From Pisaster brevispinus (lineage: Eukaryota > Echinodermata > Asteroidea > Forcipulatida > Asteriidae): DNA of 64,000 nucleotides. The notes under the pieces were generated by a model that had not been told where the DNA came from, made no database searches, and saw only the letters and a program-made list of their open reading frames with translations. Where the stretch lies: contig JAMKCF010000012.1 in NCBI GenBank assembly GCA_023634235.1, positions 6,368,329 to 6,432,328 on the forward strand. The letters run 5' to 3'. Each line of letters begins with the position of its first letter. Position 1 is the stretch's first letter. A program made the position numbers and the translations under genes. Of the stretch, positions 11,401 through 34,800 are shown piece by piece.

Positions 11401-13217
11401 ATAGGAGTTAGATTCATTGAGTTATGATTCTGTGTTTGATGATAAATGAAAATAAAGTTTGGTGGTTAAAGAGGCCAGGGCTTGATTTAACAATGACCTA
11501 AGATTAATCTCAAGTGTGTATCAATCTTAATTGCGAAGCAAAGTGTGATGTCACAATACAAACCACTATGACAACATCGAAAAACTCATCTTATCATGAA
11601 TTTCAGTGCTCTGTGAAATGAAGCCCAGCACAATAGAGCCACACAAAAAGTAGCTATAAGGACCACAAAATTGTGTTTACCAAATTAAAAGTACCAGCCA
11701 AAGTACTATCACACATGCACAATCTGTGACTGGTATACTGATAATGTTTGCTAAGTAGAAAACTTTTAATCTTTATGTTCAGCAAAACAAATTAGTGGCC
11801 AGACTTTTCGACCCTAGCACTAGCAGAGTATTTTACGTTTCAACCCAGACGACTCTGATAGGGTTGAAACTTCAGGCCACTAACTATTCTTTGCATTTAT
11901 ACCATAGGTTCTTTTGGTTGGTAAGCAGTTTGCAACAGCTAATTCTATTCTTTTGTTTGGGCCCAGCTTCATTGAGCAGTTTAGTAAGCACATAAAGTAG
12001 CTAAGCACAAAACAATGTTGCTAACCAGTATGGGGTTACCAGCCAAAATACCATTTTGTATGTACAGATTGCAACTGGTATCCTGCTCATTTTCGCTTAG
12101 CAGTAATTTGTTATGAAATATTTTCTGCTCTAAGCGGCTCTATGAAATTAGGCCGAGAGGATTTAAGCTACCTTGCCCTTCTGCTGAACTGTGTCGTCTC
12201 TCTCTTGAACACAAAGCTGTACTCGTCGCTCTGCCCATAGGCAAGTACGACGTCCTTAAACTCTTCCATCACGCACTCAGCACAGAAGTTCATGAGGGAC
12301 AATCCTCTTGTGTCGTTCGGTTTTTGAAAGCCGTGTGTGTCTGCAAATCTGTTCAAATAGAGCACAGAAATTGTAACATTTATTTATTTACTCCATTACA
12401 AATCAAACAGTGCAAGCACCAATAATAAGATGCACAGGAGAAATTTTGCTTTTTAAATGTAAGTGGAAGGAAAACCCCAAAGAAGGAAAACACATGCAAT
12501 CAGGTAGAGACTGAAAACCCAATGCTATTTCCAGGCGGGATTTGAACTGAGGTCCTCAGTAAGTGATGTGTAGCCCTGATAGAACGTCAGTCTCCATTAA
12601 ACTAAACTGACAGTGACTGACACACTACAACAGGACCCAATTTCATTACACTGCTTACCGCGGAATTCTGTGCCACGTACTTTCATAACTTTACTACAGA
12701 ACCAGGGTATCTGCACACTTTAAAAAGTCAAGTTTAAGACTTTTAAAGACCCTTTAAGACTAGAGGTTACCATTATTGCAACTAGATAAGGTTAAGCTTC
12801 ATACCATAGTTGAGCAATCAACTTGTTGGTGAAAAACAAACAAACAAACAAACTAACAACAAACAAAAACAAGCAATGAAAAAAAGTTTCAATCAATTTT
12901 TTCAGAGACAAAGAGTATAGTTACTACTAATAGTAGACTCTGAAGACAACATATTTACTGCAATTTTACAAATTTCTATTTTACAATTTTCTATTTATTT
13001 CCTTATTCATTAAAAGTAAAGAAAAACAACAGAACAGGCTGACACTGACACTGTGACAGGGTCAACAACATCATGACATGGTCAAAACTCAAAAAGGTAA
13101 ATTATTTACTTACTTGTGAAAACCTCTTCCATCTAGTCTCATGACAATCCAGCAGTTAGGAAGCAACTTGTCGACCTCTTCAAATTGACGAACATACTCG
13201 AATTTGCTGTTGGCCAT
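8449..13217 (-). CDS. THG1L: tRNA-His guanylyltransferase (THG1L)
   Basis: Minus-strand exons: 13217-13114, 12348-12172, 10467-10298, 10162-10074, 9458-9351 and 8613-8449 (stop TGA). Total 813 nt, 270 aa, every junction in phase. Known role: adds G(-1) to the 5' end of tRNA-His by 3'-5' addition, giving the identity element for histidyl-tRNA synthetase; human THG1L is linked to mitochondria. Seen: the Thg1 fold begins at [13 protein letters not shown]. Metal ligands sit in RLDGRGFHK (D29) and YGQSDEYSF (D76, E77), with the same numbering as the human core enzyme. The HINNLYN signature, [20 protein letters not shown] and the C-terminal [13 protein letters not shown] are intact. The start was chosen by this register. 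An in-frame ATG at 13394 would add 59 residues of uncertain reality. It is divergent from RAB24. Confidence 0.97.
8740..9045 (+). mobile_element. tRNA-derived SINE
   Basis: The tRNA-like head carries a B-box GGGTTCGAATCC. The body has TTGTGCCCTTGAGCAAGGC and ACCCAGGAGTACAAATGGG, a recurrent body also seen at 37.7 kb. Sits in THG1L intron 5, antisense to the gene. Confidence 0.8.
10520..10745 (+). mobile_element. tRNA-derived SINE, second type
   Basis: Head GGCTGGTGCGTATAAAGC with B-box TGGTTCGATTCCCGGC, followed by a body containing TTATGTGAGTGGAGTTGTGC. A diverged copy lies on the minus strand at 22850-23110. In THG1L intron 2. Confidence 0.75.
11482..11638. mobile_element. MITE family M copy
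   Basis: GGGCTTGATTTAACAATGACC to CTGTGAAATGAAGCCC, with central CAAAGTGTGATGTCACAATAC. Lies in THG1L intron 2. Confidence 0.65.
11790..11885. repeat. Small palindromic repeat of the GGTCGAAACGTC type
   Basis: Inverted arms GGCCAGACTTTTCGACCCTAG and CTGATAGGGTTGAAACTTC face each other. Single arms recur at 2995-3040, 24562-24615, 27303-27350 and 49160-49225 as GAGAAAGACTCTGCTAGGG followed by TCGAAACGTC. Confidence 0.7.
11959..12154. mobile_element. MITE family L copy
   Basis: GGGCCCAGCTTCATTGAGC to CGGCTCTATGAAATTAGGCC. Ends just 18 bp inside THG1L intron 2, next to the exon 2 donor. Confidence 0.78.
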
Positions 13218-14490
13218 AATCAAGACATTGAGTGGAAGACCAACCCTTCTGATGATGTCCGAAATGTCTGTTTTGTAAACTGCGTAAATGAACACGTGTG
13301 GACCTCTGTCTAAGCCCCAGACGTGTCCCAAACAAAACATCTGATCGTACATAAACAGACTGATGTCCCCGTCGTGTTTACTTGTAAAGTTCATTCACCT
13401 TTAACCCACTTAATTTCAAGCCGCGCACGCGTATTAGCATTCAGGTGCATTGTCGACCTTTGACACAACGGTACGGAGAGGGCGAGTCTGTAGAGGTGTT
13501 TCATTCAGCTCAGCTCATCTGCTGCAGCAGTTGGTCGAAAAAATGCACTGTTTAAACACAAATTTCCATAAGTGTTCTTAAGATGACATTAACTATCGAA
13601 TTAGGGGTTGTTTCATTCCAAACAGGTCATCAAACTTGATGAGTTCCATTTGAAAAGAGGGTAAGTTTTATTAAATTTTTGTTTGGTGTTTTTTTAAGTC
13701 CATTTTGTGGGGAATTTTGGTGTCCGTCACTCTGTCTGTGTCGCAATTCACTTTTTCAATGAATAATTTAATATTTTCTGGCGATGCAGCGACACACACA
13801 CAGTAAGCAGGTAAGCATGGCATCCCATGTGTCTGTGACTCAACCCTTCGTGTTTAGTGCTGTATTTGAACATGGAGGAGTGAAGTTCAAGTCTTATATT
13901 ACAAACAACATACTAGTAATACTAACTACATGTATTGTAAGCTAAGCCAAGCATCAAAAGCATGGGACTTTCTTATCAGTGAATGACACTGCTGGAACAA
14001 ATTTCCAAATATTGAAATTGAAACAATGACTAAACAAACTTGATTCATAATGATGACTTCATATTCATGAGATGGGAATCAGACCGTTTGCATTTTCAAT
14101 GTTGGATTTTTTTTCACTTGAACATGTTGAAAGAAAATCCTTGGGAGCCACACTTCTTCAGATGAAAACGAATAAGGTAATTTACTATTCATTAAATGTT
14201 GGAATCAGTTGTTCATAAAAGAACAGTATTCTTGTATTTTGGGAATGTTGGAATCCATGGACGTGATGGACTCAGTTGTTAATAATAAAAGAAGAGTATT
14301 CTTGTATTTTGGGGATGCAAAAGCAAACTTTAAAAAAGCCCAATCGGAATCGAAACCTGGAGCACGTCATTTGAAATCAGTTTGCTTTCCTCTCAGCAAC
14401 TGCGATGGGGACAAAAAAACTCTGTAATTTAATACCTTAGTTGGCTGCTCGTGTACGCGTCGTCAAAGAGGGCACTATATGATTTGCCGT

Positions 14491-14562
14491 AGACCCAGTA
14501 ACTGGGGCGCTGTACTCCTTTAAAAAAAAATGTTGACATCTTCAGTCGTACTAGTGCCCCAG
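14491..14562. mobile_element. Foldback fragment with GGGGCGC / GCGCCCC-like arms
   Basis: AGACCCAGTAACTGGGGCGC to CTAGTGCCCCAG, with internal TTGACATCTTCAGTCGTACT. Matches the left part of the larger element at 32301-32536. Confidence 0.75.
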
Positions 14563-15057
14563 ATAATTTTTGAATATCACCACGTGATCCTCAATTCACC
14601 ACAAAAAATGCTCCAAAATGAAGAAAAAAATAGCTTGAATATCGTCTAATGGATTCTCAATCAGTGTTGTGACTATGTACACTGACCAGGGCTGGTCGGC
14701 ACTAACCAGTTCTAAAAAATACAGAATATTTAGAGCAGACTTGACATCGGATCGTTTCTCTGATGTGGATTAAAAATAATTGATTTGTTGCCCCCGTCAG
14801 AATCTTCCATGTGTGAATTTGTTTTTGTCCGCCTGTTATAGTATACCAGAATAAAACATAACTGTTCTTAGAGCTCAGCTTCCAGACTAATTTTTTTTGT
14901 GATGTTCATTTTTAAAGATTCACCCAATGTTTTCAATTATTTACTTATTTTGTTTTGTGTTTTATATTTTTCTTATTTTGCAGAGACTTCTTGGGCGTAG
15001 TCTAAAGGAGAGCCTACAAATTCAATAAGATAAGAGCTGTAAAACTTTGCTTCTTCA

Positions 15058-15195
15058 ATGTCCTCCGCTTCAAACATCCAAAGGAGAGACGAACAAACTC
15101 CTCGAAGACTGTCTTCATATCTTGAATTGAAACTGAACTATGAAAAGCCGGATGTACTACCTTTAGAGACCCTTCAGTGTTTTATGTCAAGTTGA
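15058..15195 (+). other. Upstream ORF in the presumed RAB24 leader (45 codons)
   Basis: ATG at 15058 opens a 45-residue frame (MSSASNIQRRDEQTPRR...) closing with TGA at 15193-15195. A three-codon ATG-AAA-TAA follows at 15196-15204. Both lie within 12-160 nt of the RAB24 ATG. If transcribed, they would be read before the main ORF. Conservation is unknown. Confidence 0.45.
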
Positions 15196-15215
15196 ATGAA
15201 ATAAACTGAGCAGTG

Positions 15216-27559
<12,344 letters not shown>

Positions 27560-27784
27560 TCTACCATCCTGCCCCCCCTCCCATCCTGTACTCGGCCTAT
27601 TTTTGTTTTGGTTTTCATGTTGTTTTTAACTCAGTGCACTTCATTAACAAAGCAATCTGCACGACTTATTTTACAGACTCGACTGCCAATAAATCACAAA
27701 GGAAACAGAATTAACACAAAGCTTCAATTTTTGAATGGAGCAAGACGAATTGGAGTATAAACCTGTAACCTCCCAATTATGAGA

Positions 27785-28195
27785 CTTCCTTTATTTACGT
27801 AGCACCATGTAACGGTTTACAAGTTGCTTTGGTGTGATCTGCAGACACCATTCTAGAAAACACCGGGGCAAACCCTTTCTCTGAACAATAATTGACTGGG
27901 TTCTTTTACGTGCATTACACAACACATGGGACCTATGGCTATTCGTCCCATCCGAAGGACGAAGCAATAATGGTTAAGTGCCTCTCTTAAGGACACGAGT
28001 GTCCAAGACCGAGACTCAAACCCACACTCTGCTGATCAGAAAACATTAGAGCTTGAGTCCAGTGCGCTTGACCGCTCGGCCACAACACGGCGTCAAGAAA
28101 TACCAGAGTCCAGTATGCTTGACCACTCAACCACGACAGGCCGTCAGAAATACCAGAGCTTGAGTCTAGCGCGCTTTAACGCTTGACCACGACAC
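27785..28195 (-). mobile_element. SINE, minus orientation, with repeated head
   Basis: The inverse of the 45.7-kb SINE body ends in CAGAAAACATTAGAGCTTGAG and CGCTTGACCGCTCGGCC. The head is then present about three times (AGAGTCCAGTATGCTTGACC, AGAGCTTGAGTCTAGCGCGC), suggesting local head amplification. Confidence 0.75.
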
Positions 28196-29654
28196 GCTAT
28201 TATGGTCCCTGTCATTTCTCGGGTAATGGCAAGACGTCTGTGATAACCCTGGGTGATGACAGCAAGGTTTATACCAGAAAGGGGTACATTTTTTTCCTAT
28301 TTTTTCATTGTTTATATGAATTTCATTAAATAAACTGTATGGTTGAGTGTCAACATATCAAGTTCGGATCATGTGACCTGTCCCCGCATAATTAATATAT
28401 TCAAATGAGCCTTTACCAGTTAATTCAGTCCATACAGAAACTGTTCATAGTGGGATTCATGTTGCACTTCTGAACTACTTGTACAAATGGTTGCAAATCT
28501 GACAAATCGACAAATAAGCTACAATAGAGTATGCGTGTGCTTTTATTGATAGTTTTCTTTTGTCGGGTTTGTGACAAAATATTTGAAGTGCATGTATTCT
28601 TATTTAGCTTTGAAGTTTACTTTAATACAACTGAACTTAATCTCCACGTAAAGGATCGCTGGCAGAAAATTTGTTGCAAAAAAAAAAAATCAATTATTAG
28701 CAAACCTTTTTATACATGGATCTGTTTCCTTGTGTCGTATGTTTATCTTTCAAATTTATTGAACAAAAATATGCAGGGAAATCTCTGATAGGAAAATGCA
28801 ATGATAATAATGTTTTTTTGTTGTTATTGCAGTCTTGCTTCAAAGGAGCCCCTTTAAATAGATAAACATTCAACATAAGGAAACAGATCCTGATAAGATA
28901 AGATTTGCTGCCCCAAAGCAAGCATAGAAAGTCTTGGAGTTGGCGAACCCAGAGAACGGGGATTGTCCTTGATAGAAATACAGTAGAATTTTGGACCGAG
29001 ACGCTTTATGAATAGTTTGGAACTCATTTTCTGGCCCGGAGTTTCATCTTTGAGAGGGCAAGGTCGTTCATTTTGCAAAGGGCTCTTCCACTGCAAAAAC
29101 TTTTGAAAGAGCACTAAGGTGTTGCCAGACCATGGCCACCATGGTGTCCATGCTATTCCAACCTGCATTTTTAGTCTGAACCCCGGGGTGATGCATGACT
29201 TGGGCTTGGGAAGATTTTCTACGTAAAGCAACTAATTTATGTTAGGGGGGTTATTTTTTCATGTGTGTACAGAGTAATTCTTGTTTGTTACTTTCAATAC
29301 AAGCCATGTGTACAGACATTTTTTTTCATGAGGCACGTCTTCAGGGCCGGAATTGCATTAAGTTTATGCACTAATATCTTGTATGACACCATTTTAATTA
29401 TAGTTTATCTAAAAAGTAAATAAACTAAGTTGTTGTTACAAGAACATTTTGTTTAGTTTGAGAATATCCTCGAATCACCTTTCGATTTATCGAGATGAGA
29501 AAAAAAAAAGAGAGGTAATTAACGGTGTGCAGCTAACAAGATCGTTCTACAAATCCACAAACGAATAAACTGCCCAAAAGAACACTTCATTTGAAATGGC
29601 AGTTCTATAAGGAGAAACAGATGTAAGATATGTTCATGAAGGCTGCAGGTGATG

Positions 29655-29790
29655 ATGAAGGAAAACTGTTGGTAGAGTGCCGCCATGTTAATCTGGAGGT
29701 CGCAGGTTCAAACTGCTCTTTTCTTTGTTCAACCCAAATTTAATTAAAATTTACCCAGTCAGTTTCTCTTGTGGTTTATTACTTGAAGAC
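29655..29790 (+). mobile_element. SINE with TTGGTAGAG head
   Basis: TTGGTAGAGTGCCGCCATG, B-box-like CGCAGGTTCAAAC and a tail TTTACCCAGTCAGTTTCTC. A tail-only relic is at 25090-25165. The fuller head at 56695 reads TAGCTCAGTTGGTAGAGC. Confidence 0.7.
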
Positions 29791-31439
29791 TATTTTGGGG
29801 GGATGTTTGAAGAACATTAGAACTTTAAGCTTCATTCTGAAAGGAGTTTGGCATCTTCACCCCCTTTTTTTGTCAAAGAAAAATGCAAATTTGTAATTAC
29901 ACTTTAGTCTCGATCAAAGCAAGGGACGCCACTCACCTCAGACCCATAATACTCATGACATCTCAAACTCAATCAGTCACCTCCACAGAGGTCATAGAAA
30001 CGCCTGTCATTGGCGAAGAGTTGTACATGGCGCATACACCTGTGCACGTTTCCATTGTTTGACCTCGGGCATTGCGGATGGAGAAAAGGTTCTGGAGCGC
30101 ACTTAAACAGGCCTATCCTGTAAGCCATTTGGGGTGTCAAAATGTACACAAAAGAATTGACTCCCAAAATGGGGGGAAATGGTGGACGTGTATTGTGCGG
30201 AGGTGCGTTCCGCATTGTGCTAGGGGTCAATACCACAAAGGCGGGGTTGCGTTCTTGAATTGGGTTTCACTGTTCACAAAATGTCTGCCAAATTCTGACT
30301 TTTGCTGTTGGATTTGGATCAATTTGTAATGAAGAAAACATTGACTGTAATATTTTGACTTTATGTTTATGAATATTTAACAGAGATTGTTTTTCACACA
30401 AGTTTGAAAATTAAGATAACCATAATTTTTGAACCTAGCAGACTTTTAGCTTTTAATGGCTGCATGAGAATAGTGTTCTGCCTAATAGAGTTATTGGGTT
30501 CTGCCGGATTTTAATATCTTAAAAGAATTGGTGTTTTTTTTTTATCTTTTTGAAAAGTCCTTAGTAGTCTTTTGAAAGGGAAAACTTTTAACTTGACAAT
30601 TAATTATGAATTTCTGTTTAATCTGTTGTTATCGATCATCAGATAGCTTGAATTCAAATCATGTAAAAAGACAAATTTACTGTACATTTGATTATTATGA
30701 CCGTATCAATAAAATTCATTTTGGATTTAAGAAGAAATAGTTTTTAATTATCTTTGAATGATGGTTGTTGTCTGCAGTTGTTTATTTTCTTTGGTTATTT
30801 GTTTACTCGCTTGTTTATTTACTTATTATCTAGTCAATTATTTATTTTATTTGTATTTGTATGGGGTGGGGGAGTGAGGAGACAATTTCTAAACCCTATG
30901 AGGATCTTGGAAGTGGAGAAATACAACATCCCCCTCCTTTTTCAGGAGAGGGGGGGGGGGGTCGGGGGTGAGTGGTGGCCTTCCACAACCATTCGGCAAG
31001 GCATGAAAACAGAAGCCATAAGCCTGTGACAGAGAACAGACAGCTGAACAGATTGTTTTCATATATCAGAGGGTTAGATCTGGGTAGCTCTGTGTTTATG
31101 TGCAGTGGTATACCAGATTGTGTGTATATTTGTATGTCGGACAAATTTCACAGCTCATAATTTTTTTACACAACTCTGGGAACTGACTCCCCCCCCCCCC
31201 CCCCCCCCCATCTAGAGATGTGGAATGGTCCTGTCTGTGATCTCCTGGATGATCAAGTCCCTTGGGGCTTTGCAAGTGAAACAAAACAAAAAACACTTAA
31301 AATCCAGGGTTGTAACAAAATTCGAAAGATTTCATGAGTTTACTTTGAAAAATTTCAAATGAAAATTAGGTAGTTGTATATAGTAAATTCGCATACGGGT
31401 CCCATTATTCAATCGGTTGAGGTTGTTAGTAACCTGAGC

Positions 31440-31520
31440 GGGTGCGCAGAGTGGATTGGTAAATACTCGCGCAAACGTCCTATAGCGCCCTCAGTTAAAT
31501 GCGACCCTCCACAGCTGGTC
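31440..31520 (+). promoter_or_regulatory. Candidate promoter of gene 4
   Basis: A short GC-richer island with an inverted CCAAT (GATTGGT near 31453), CTCGCGCAAACG and TATAGCGCCCTC near 31482. The last motif also occurs about 40 bp before the ATG of gene 5 (TATATAGCGCCCTC near 50593). The role in initiation is inferred from position and sharing only. Confidence 0.35.
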
Positions 31521-31897
31521 TTTAGAATCCATCTGCTTTCAGGACTATTTGCATAATTGTTGCCGGTACCGGTTTGCTGTGGCTTTCCTTTCTCTGTGAT
31601 GTTTGGCTATTGTTGCCATTAAAAAGTAGAGACGTTTATTCATCAAAAGCTGTTGAAATTTTTCAATAAATATTTTAATTTACTTGAAAAAACTCTCTTA
31701 TGTTAAGAAAGTAACCGAAGTTTTACCCCTTTTGGGGGGGGGGGGCGCTTTATCCTTTTACTGAATGGATTAAAGAGTGAATGCATTGTTGCGATATAAA
31801 TTCGACTCATCGCAAGTTGCTCTCCCAATTAAAACACAAAGACAAGGTGCTTTTGACCCTTTCTTTTCATAAAAAAGAAGAAAACCAATAATAAAAA

Positions 31898-34800
31898 ATG
31901 GCAGACGAGGCATCAGAGAGCATGATCACAGAAGTAGATCTCGATGATGAAACCGTGGCACGATTACTTGAGGAAGAGAGGTCAGGCGGTGGGGATGGAG
32001 AGACAGAAAATCAAGAAGTGGAACATCCGCAAGAGAATGATGACGGCGGCATGGACGCGGAGTACGCCGGCACGACGGCGGAAGAAGGGGTGACCCAGGA
32101 GGAGGAGGATGACCAGCAAGGGGAACAAATGCAAGAAGAGCAAGGAGAAGAAGGAGCTCAAGAAGAAGACGTATGTAATTTATTGTGAAAATCGTGAATG
32201 TAATTAAACAGATATCGATTCACCAGATAAGCCAGCAGACCGTGGCCTAACTTTAACATTTATAAATTGAATTTGAAAATGAAATAATTATGAATAAATT
32301 AGACCCAGCCCAGTAACTGGGGCGCTGTACTCCTTTTTTCAAAATTTTGACATCTTTGGTCGTACTATTACTACTACTAGCGCCCCAGCGAATTGTTGTA
32401 GATCATCTGTCCCGACACAGCCATCTCTCATATTTTATCATAGTCCTAGAATAGTATGCGGTTCGTTCCGCTATCGTCTCTACGACAGCGGAACGAACCG
32501 CATAGTTCTAGGTAGTAGGAGTACCTGGCTGGGTCTAGTTTATAATAAAATAATTACTTAAATCTTCATTTAAAAATTTAGGTAGATCTGTATCTGTTGT
32601 GTCTGTGCAGTTTGCAAAGAATCCCAGAGGAAACATCACACCAACTTGATGATATTGTTAATGCAACTTTTGCAAGACCAAAATGAATTACAAATTATCA
32701 ATATCAATTATCATTCCTACTTTTGCCAATGTTAATCTGATCACTGACAACTCGACTTCTCAAGACAACTCAACGAGACAACATGTCAAAAACACTCAAA
32801 TTGAAATCTAACATAAATTTAACAATATCTTTTTTATGTGATTGCTTTTTGGGATGCAACCCGAAAAAATTTCGAAAAACCCACAAACCAAACAGTGACA
32901 TTATCAGTTTATCAACAGGTTTTTACGTCCACGGTTTTACAATGTGACACAAGAGAAGGTCATTGCACATGTGCATTTCGCTTGAATTGTAACTAAAATT
33001 AAAAGAAATTTGTTATTGTTTATATATAAACTGATCTGAGGGTGCTCTTTGGAATGTTGAGGACAACACCACTGTAAATATATCTACCAGCTACCACCCT
33101 ATGGTATAATGGTACAGTCCAAGTGCACTGCACAAATGCAATTTCATCATGTCAGATAATACTGATATGAAAAAAACAAATGTTGACAGTTACCAATATT
33201 TTTTTCACTCGTACACAAATTAATATAAAGTTCTTTTTGTTGCAGCCATCATATTATTCATTCTATAATTCTACATGCTTTACAGGATGATTTTGCTTCG
33301 ATAAATTTCATCCGTCATTTTTTAAAAGTTTTGAATGTCCGTGAATCATTCACTCTCAGTTAACAAACTTGTGTTTTATATTCCGCTAACCCACTGAACA
33401 CTGACTTGATGCTGGGAACTCAGAACCCTCTGGTCGGACTACTAATGAAAGTAGCTAATACCAACACCTGTATTTCCTTGCAGGGGGAGCCTAAGGAGGA
33501 AACTAAGACTGAAAGCGGCCCACGTCTTTTCGTCGGTGGCCTTCACTACAAGACCAAAGACACCGACCTGCAGCAGCATTTCGAGAAGTACGGCAAGTTG
33601 AAAGAGTGCCAAGTTGCCAGGACAAAACAGAGATACGGTGGGGACGGCAGGGGCAGATCTAGGGGGTATGGATTTGTCACGATGTCTACTCAGGCCGAGA
33701 CCGATGCTGTGCTGATTGAGACCCATGTGATTAACGACAAGGTTGTGGCAGTGATGGTCTCAAAGCCACGAGATGTAAGAGGACAAACCTGCATGTCTGT
33801 GTTTTATTGTACAGTTAGTCTTTCTGTTTTTTTTAATGCTCTTTACTAGGCCGGAAATTTCATCTTTCTGAGAGGGCAAGGCCATCGTCAATTTGTAAAG
33901 TGCACTTCCACTGGAAAATCTTAAAGTTAACGGGAAACTTTTTAAATTGGGCACCAATTCCAAGACCAGGGCCACAAAGGCTAAGGCTTCTGTGACCTCC
34001 ATGTAATAACAGGCCTGCACTCTCTAACACTAACATTCTAAAAAATGCATCCTTGTGGGGCATTCTTTTGTTCTTTCCTTTGTCCCTGCGCTTAACAGTC
34101 TCCCATAGACTTTGTACACAAATTTCCTTGTGGAGCACCCCGGTCCTTAGAGTTTCCATGTGGAGACCTTTTATTTTCCCTTTTTTGTTTTGTCCTTGGT
34201 CTCCATAAGGTACCGAAAGTGAGAGCAGTAGCTACCCCACCTATGTAATGGTCATTCATGTCATTGGTGGAGTTTGAAAAACAAATATTTTGCTCTGAAT
34301 TGAAATATAATAGAGTTTGTAATGTAAATAGAGCTTTGAACAAAAGATTCCTGTTGTGTGAGAATGTGTGCTTTACGCTTGAGTGGTCAAACAAGGTGGT
34401 CACTAGCTAAGTAGCAGTTGTTTATGTCAAAATAATGTGGTAACAAGAGGGTTAATCAGTTGTAACTTGTATTTTATTTATTGTTGTTGTCATTTTTATC
34501 CCAAGTCCCCAGAGAGAAGATTCCGGATCAGCCTCTCCAACCTGGACAAGGAAAAGACCACTAAGGAAAGTCTGATCGCCCACTTCAGCCAGTATGGCAA
34601 CATCGTGCAGTGCACGATCAGCATGGAACAGGTGGACGGTGTGACAGTGTCGCGTGGCTCCGGCTTCATTACCATGGCAACGGAGGAAGAACTGAAAGCT
34701 GCGCTGGACGGGAGCGTTGACGGCCATCAAACGATTGACGAGAGGAGCGTGGAGGTTAAGAGAGCTGTGTCAGACGGAAAAGTAATTTTTGTTGATTTTC

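Larger units (their letters stand above)
13218..15215. promoter_or_regulatory. Divergent THG1L / RAB24 promoter region
   Basis: The two start codons are 2.0 kb apart and point away from each other. The 13395-13510 stretch is locally GC-rich (CGCGCACGCGTATTAG) and is the best candidate core. AGAGG/GTAAGT near 13660 and TTTTGCAG at 14976-14983 could bound an intron inside a RAB24 5' UTR, leaving a leader exon 14984-15215. A MITE fragment lies at 14491-14562. Start sites are inferred, not seen. Confidence 0.5.
27560..31897. other. Intergenic region between RAB24 and gene 4
   Basis: AATAAA at 27688-27693, 129 nt past the RAB24 stop, is the best poly(A) candidate; another lies at 28329-28334. No gene was recognised. 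Repeats: an inverted SINE at 27785-28195, a GAGAGGGCAAGG-type repeat at 29030-29170, a SINE tail at 29655-29790, and a CCCAAAATG-type repeat at 29985-30250. Poly-G near 30951 and a ~20-nt poly-C near 31190 follow. The last 500 bp probably hold the gene 4 promoter. Confidence 0.6.

Noticed and set aside
28854..29231. 125-codon minus-strand ORF downstream of RAB24
   Set aside because: Overlaps the GAGAGGGCAAGG-type dispersed repeat and has no recognisable domain.
31185..31212. Poly-C tract as a possible functional C-rich element
   Set aside because: Several poly-G/poly-C runs occur in the window (16430, 20394, 30950, 31733, 46730). They look like ordinary homopolymers or assembly-sensitive sites.
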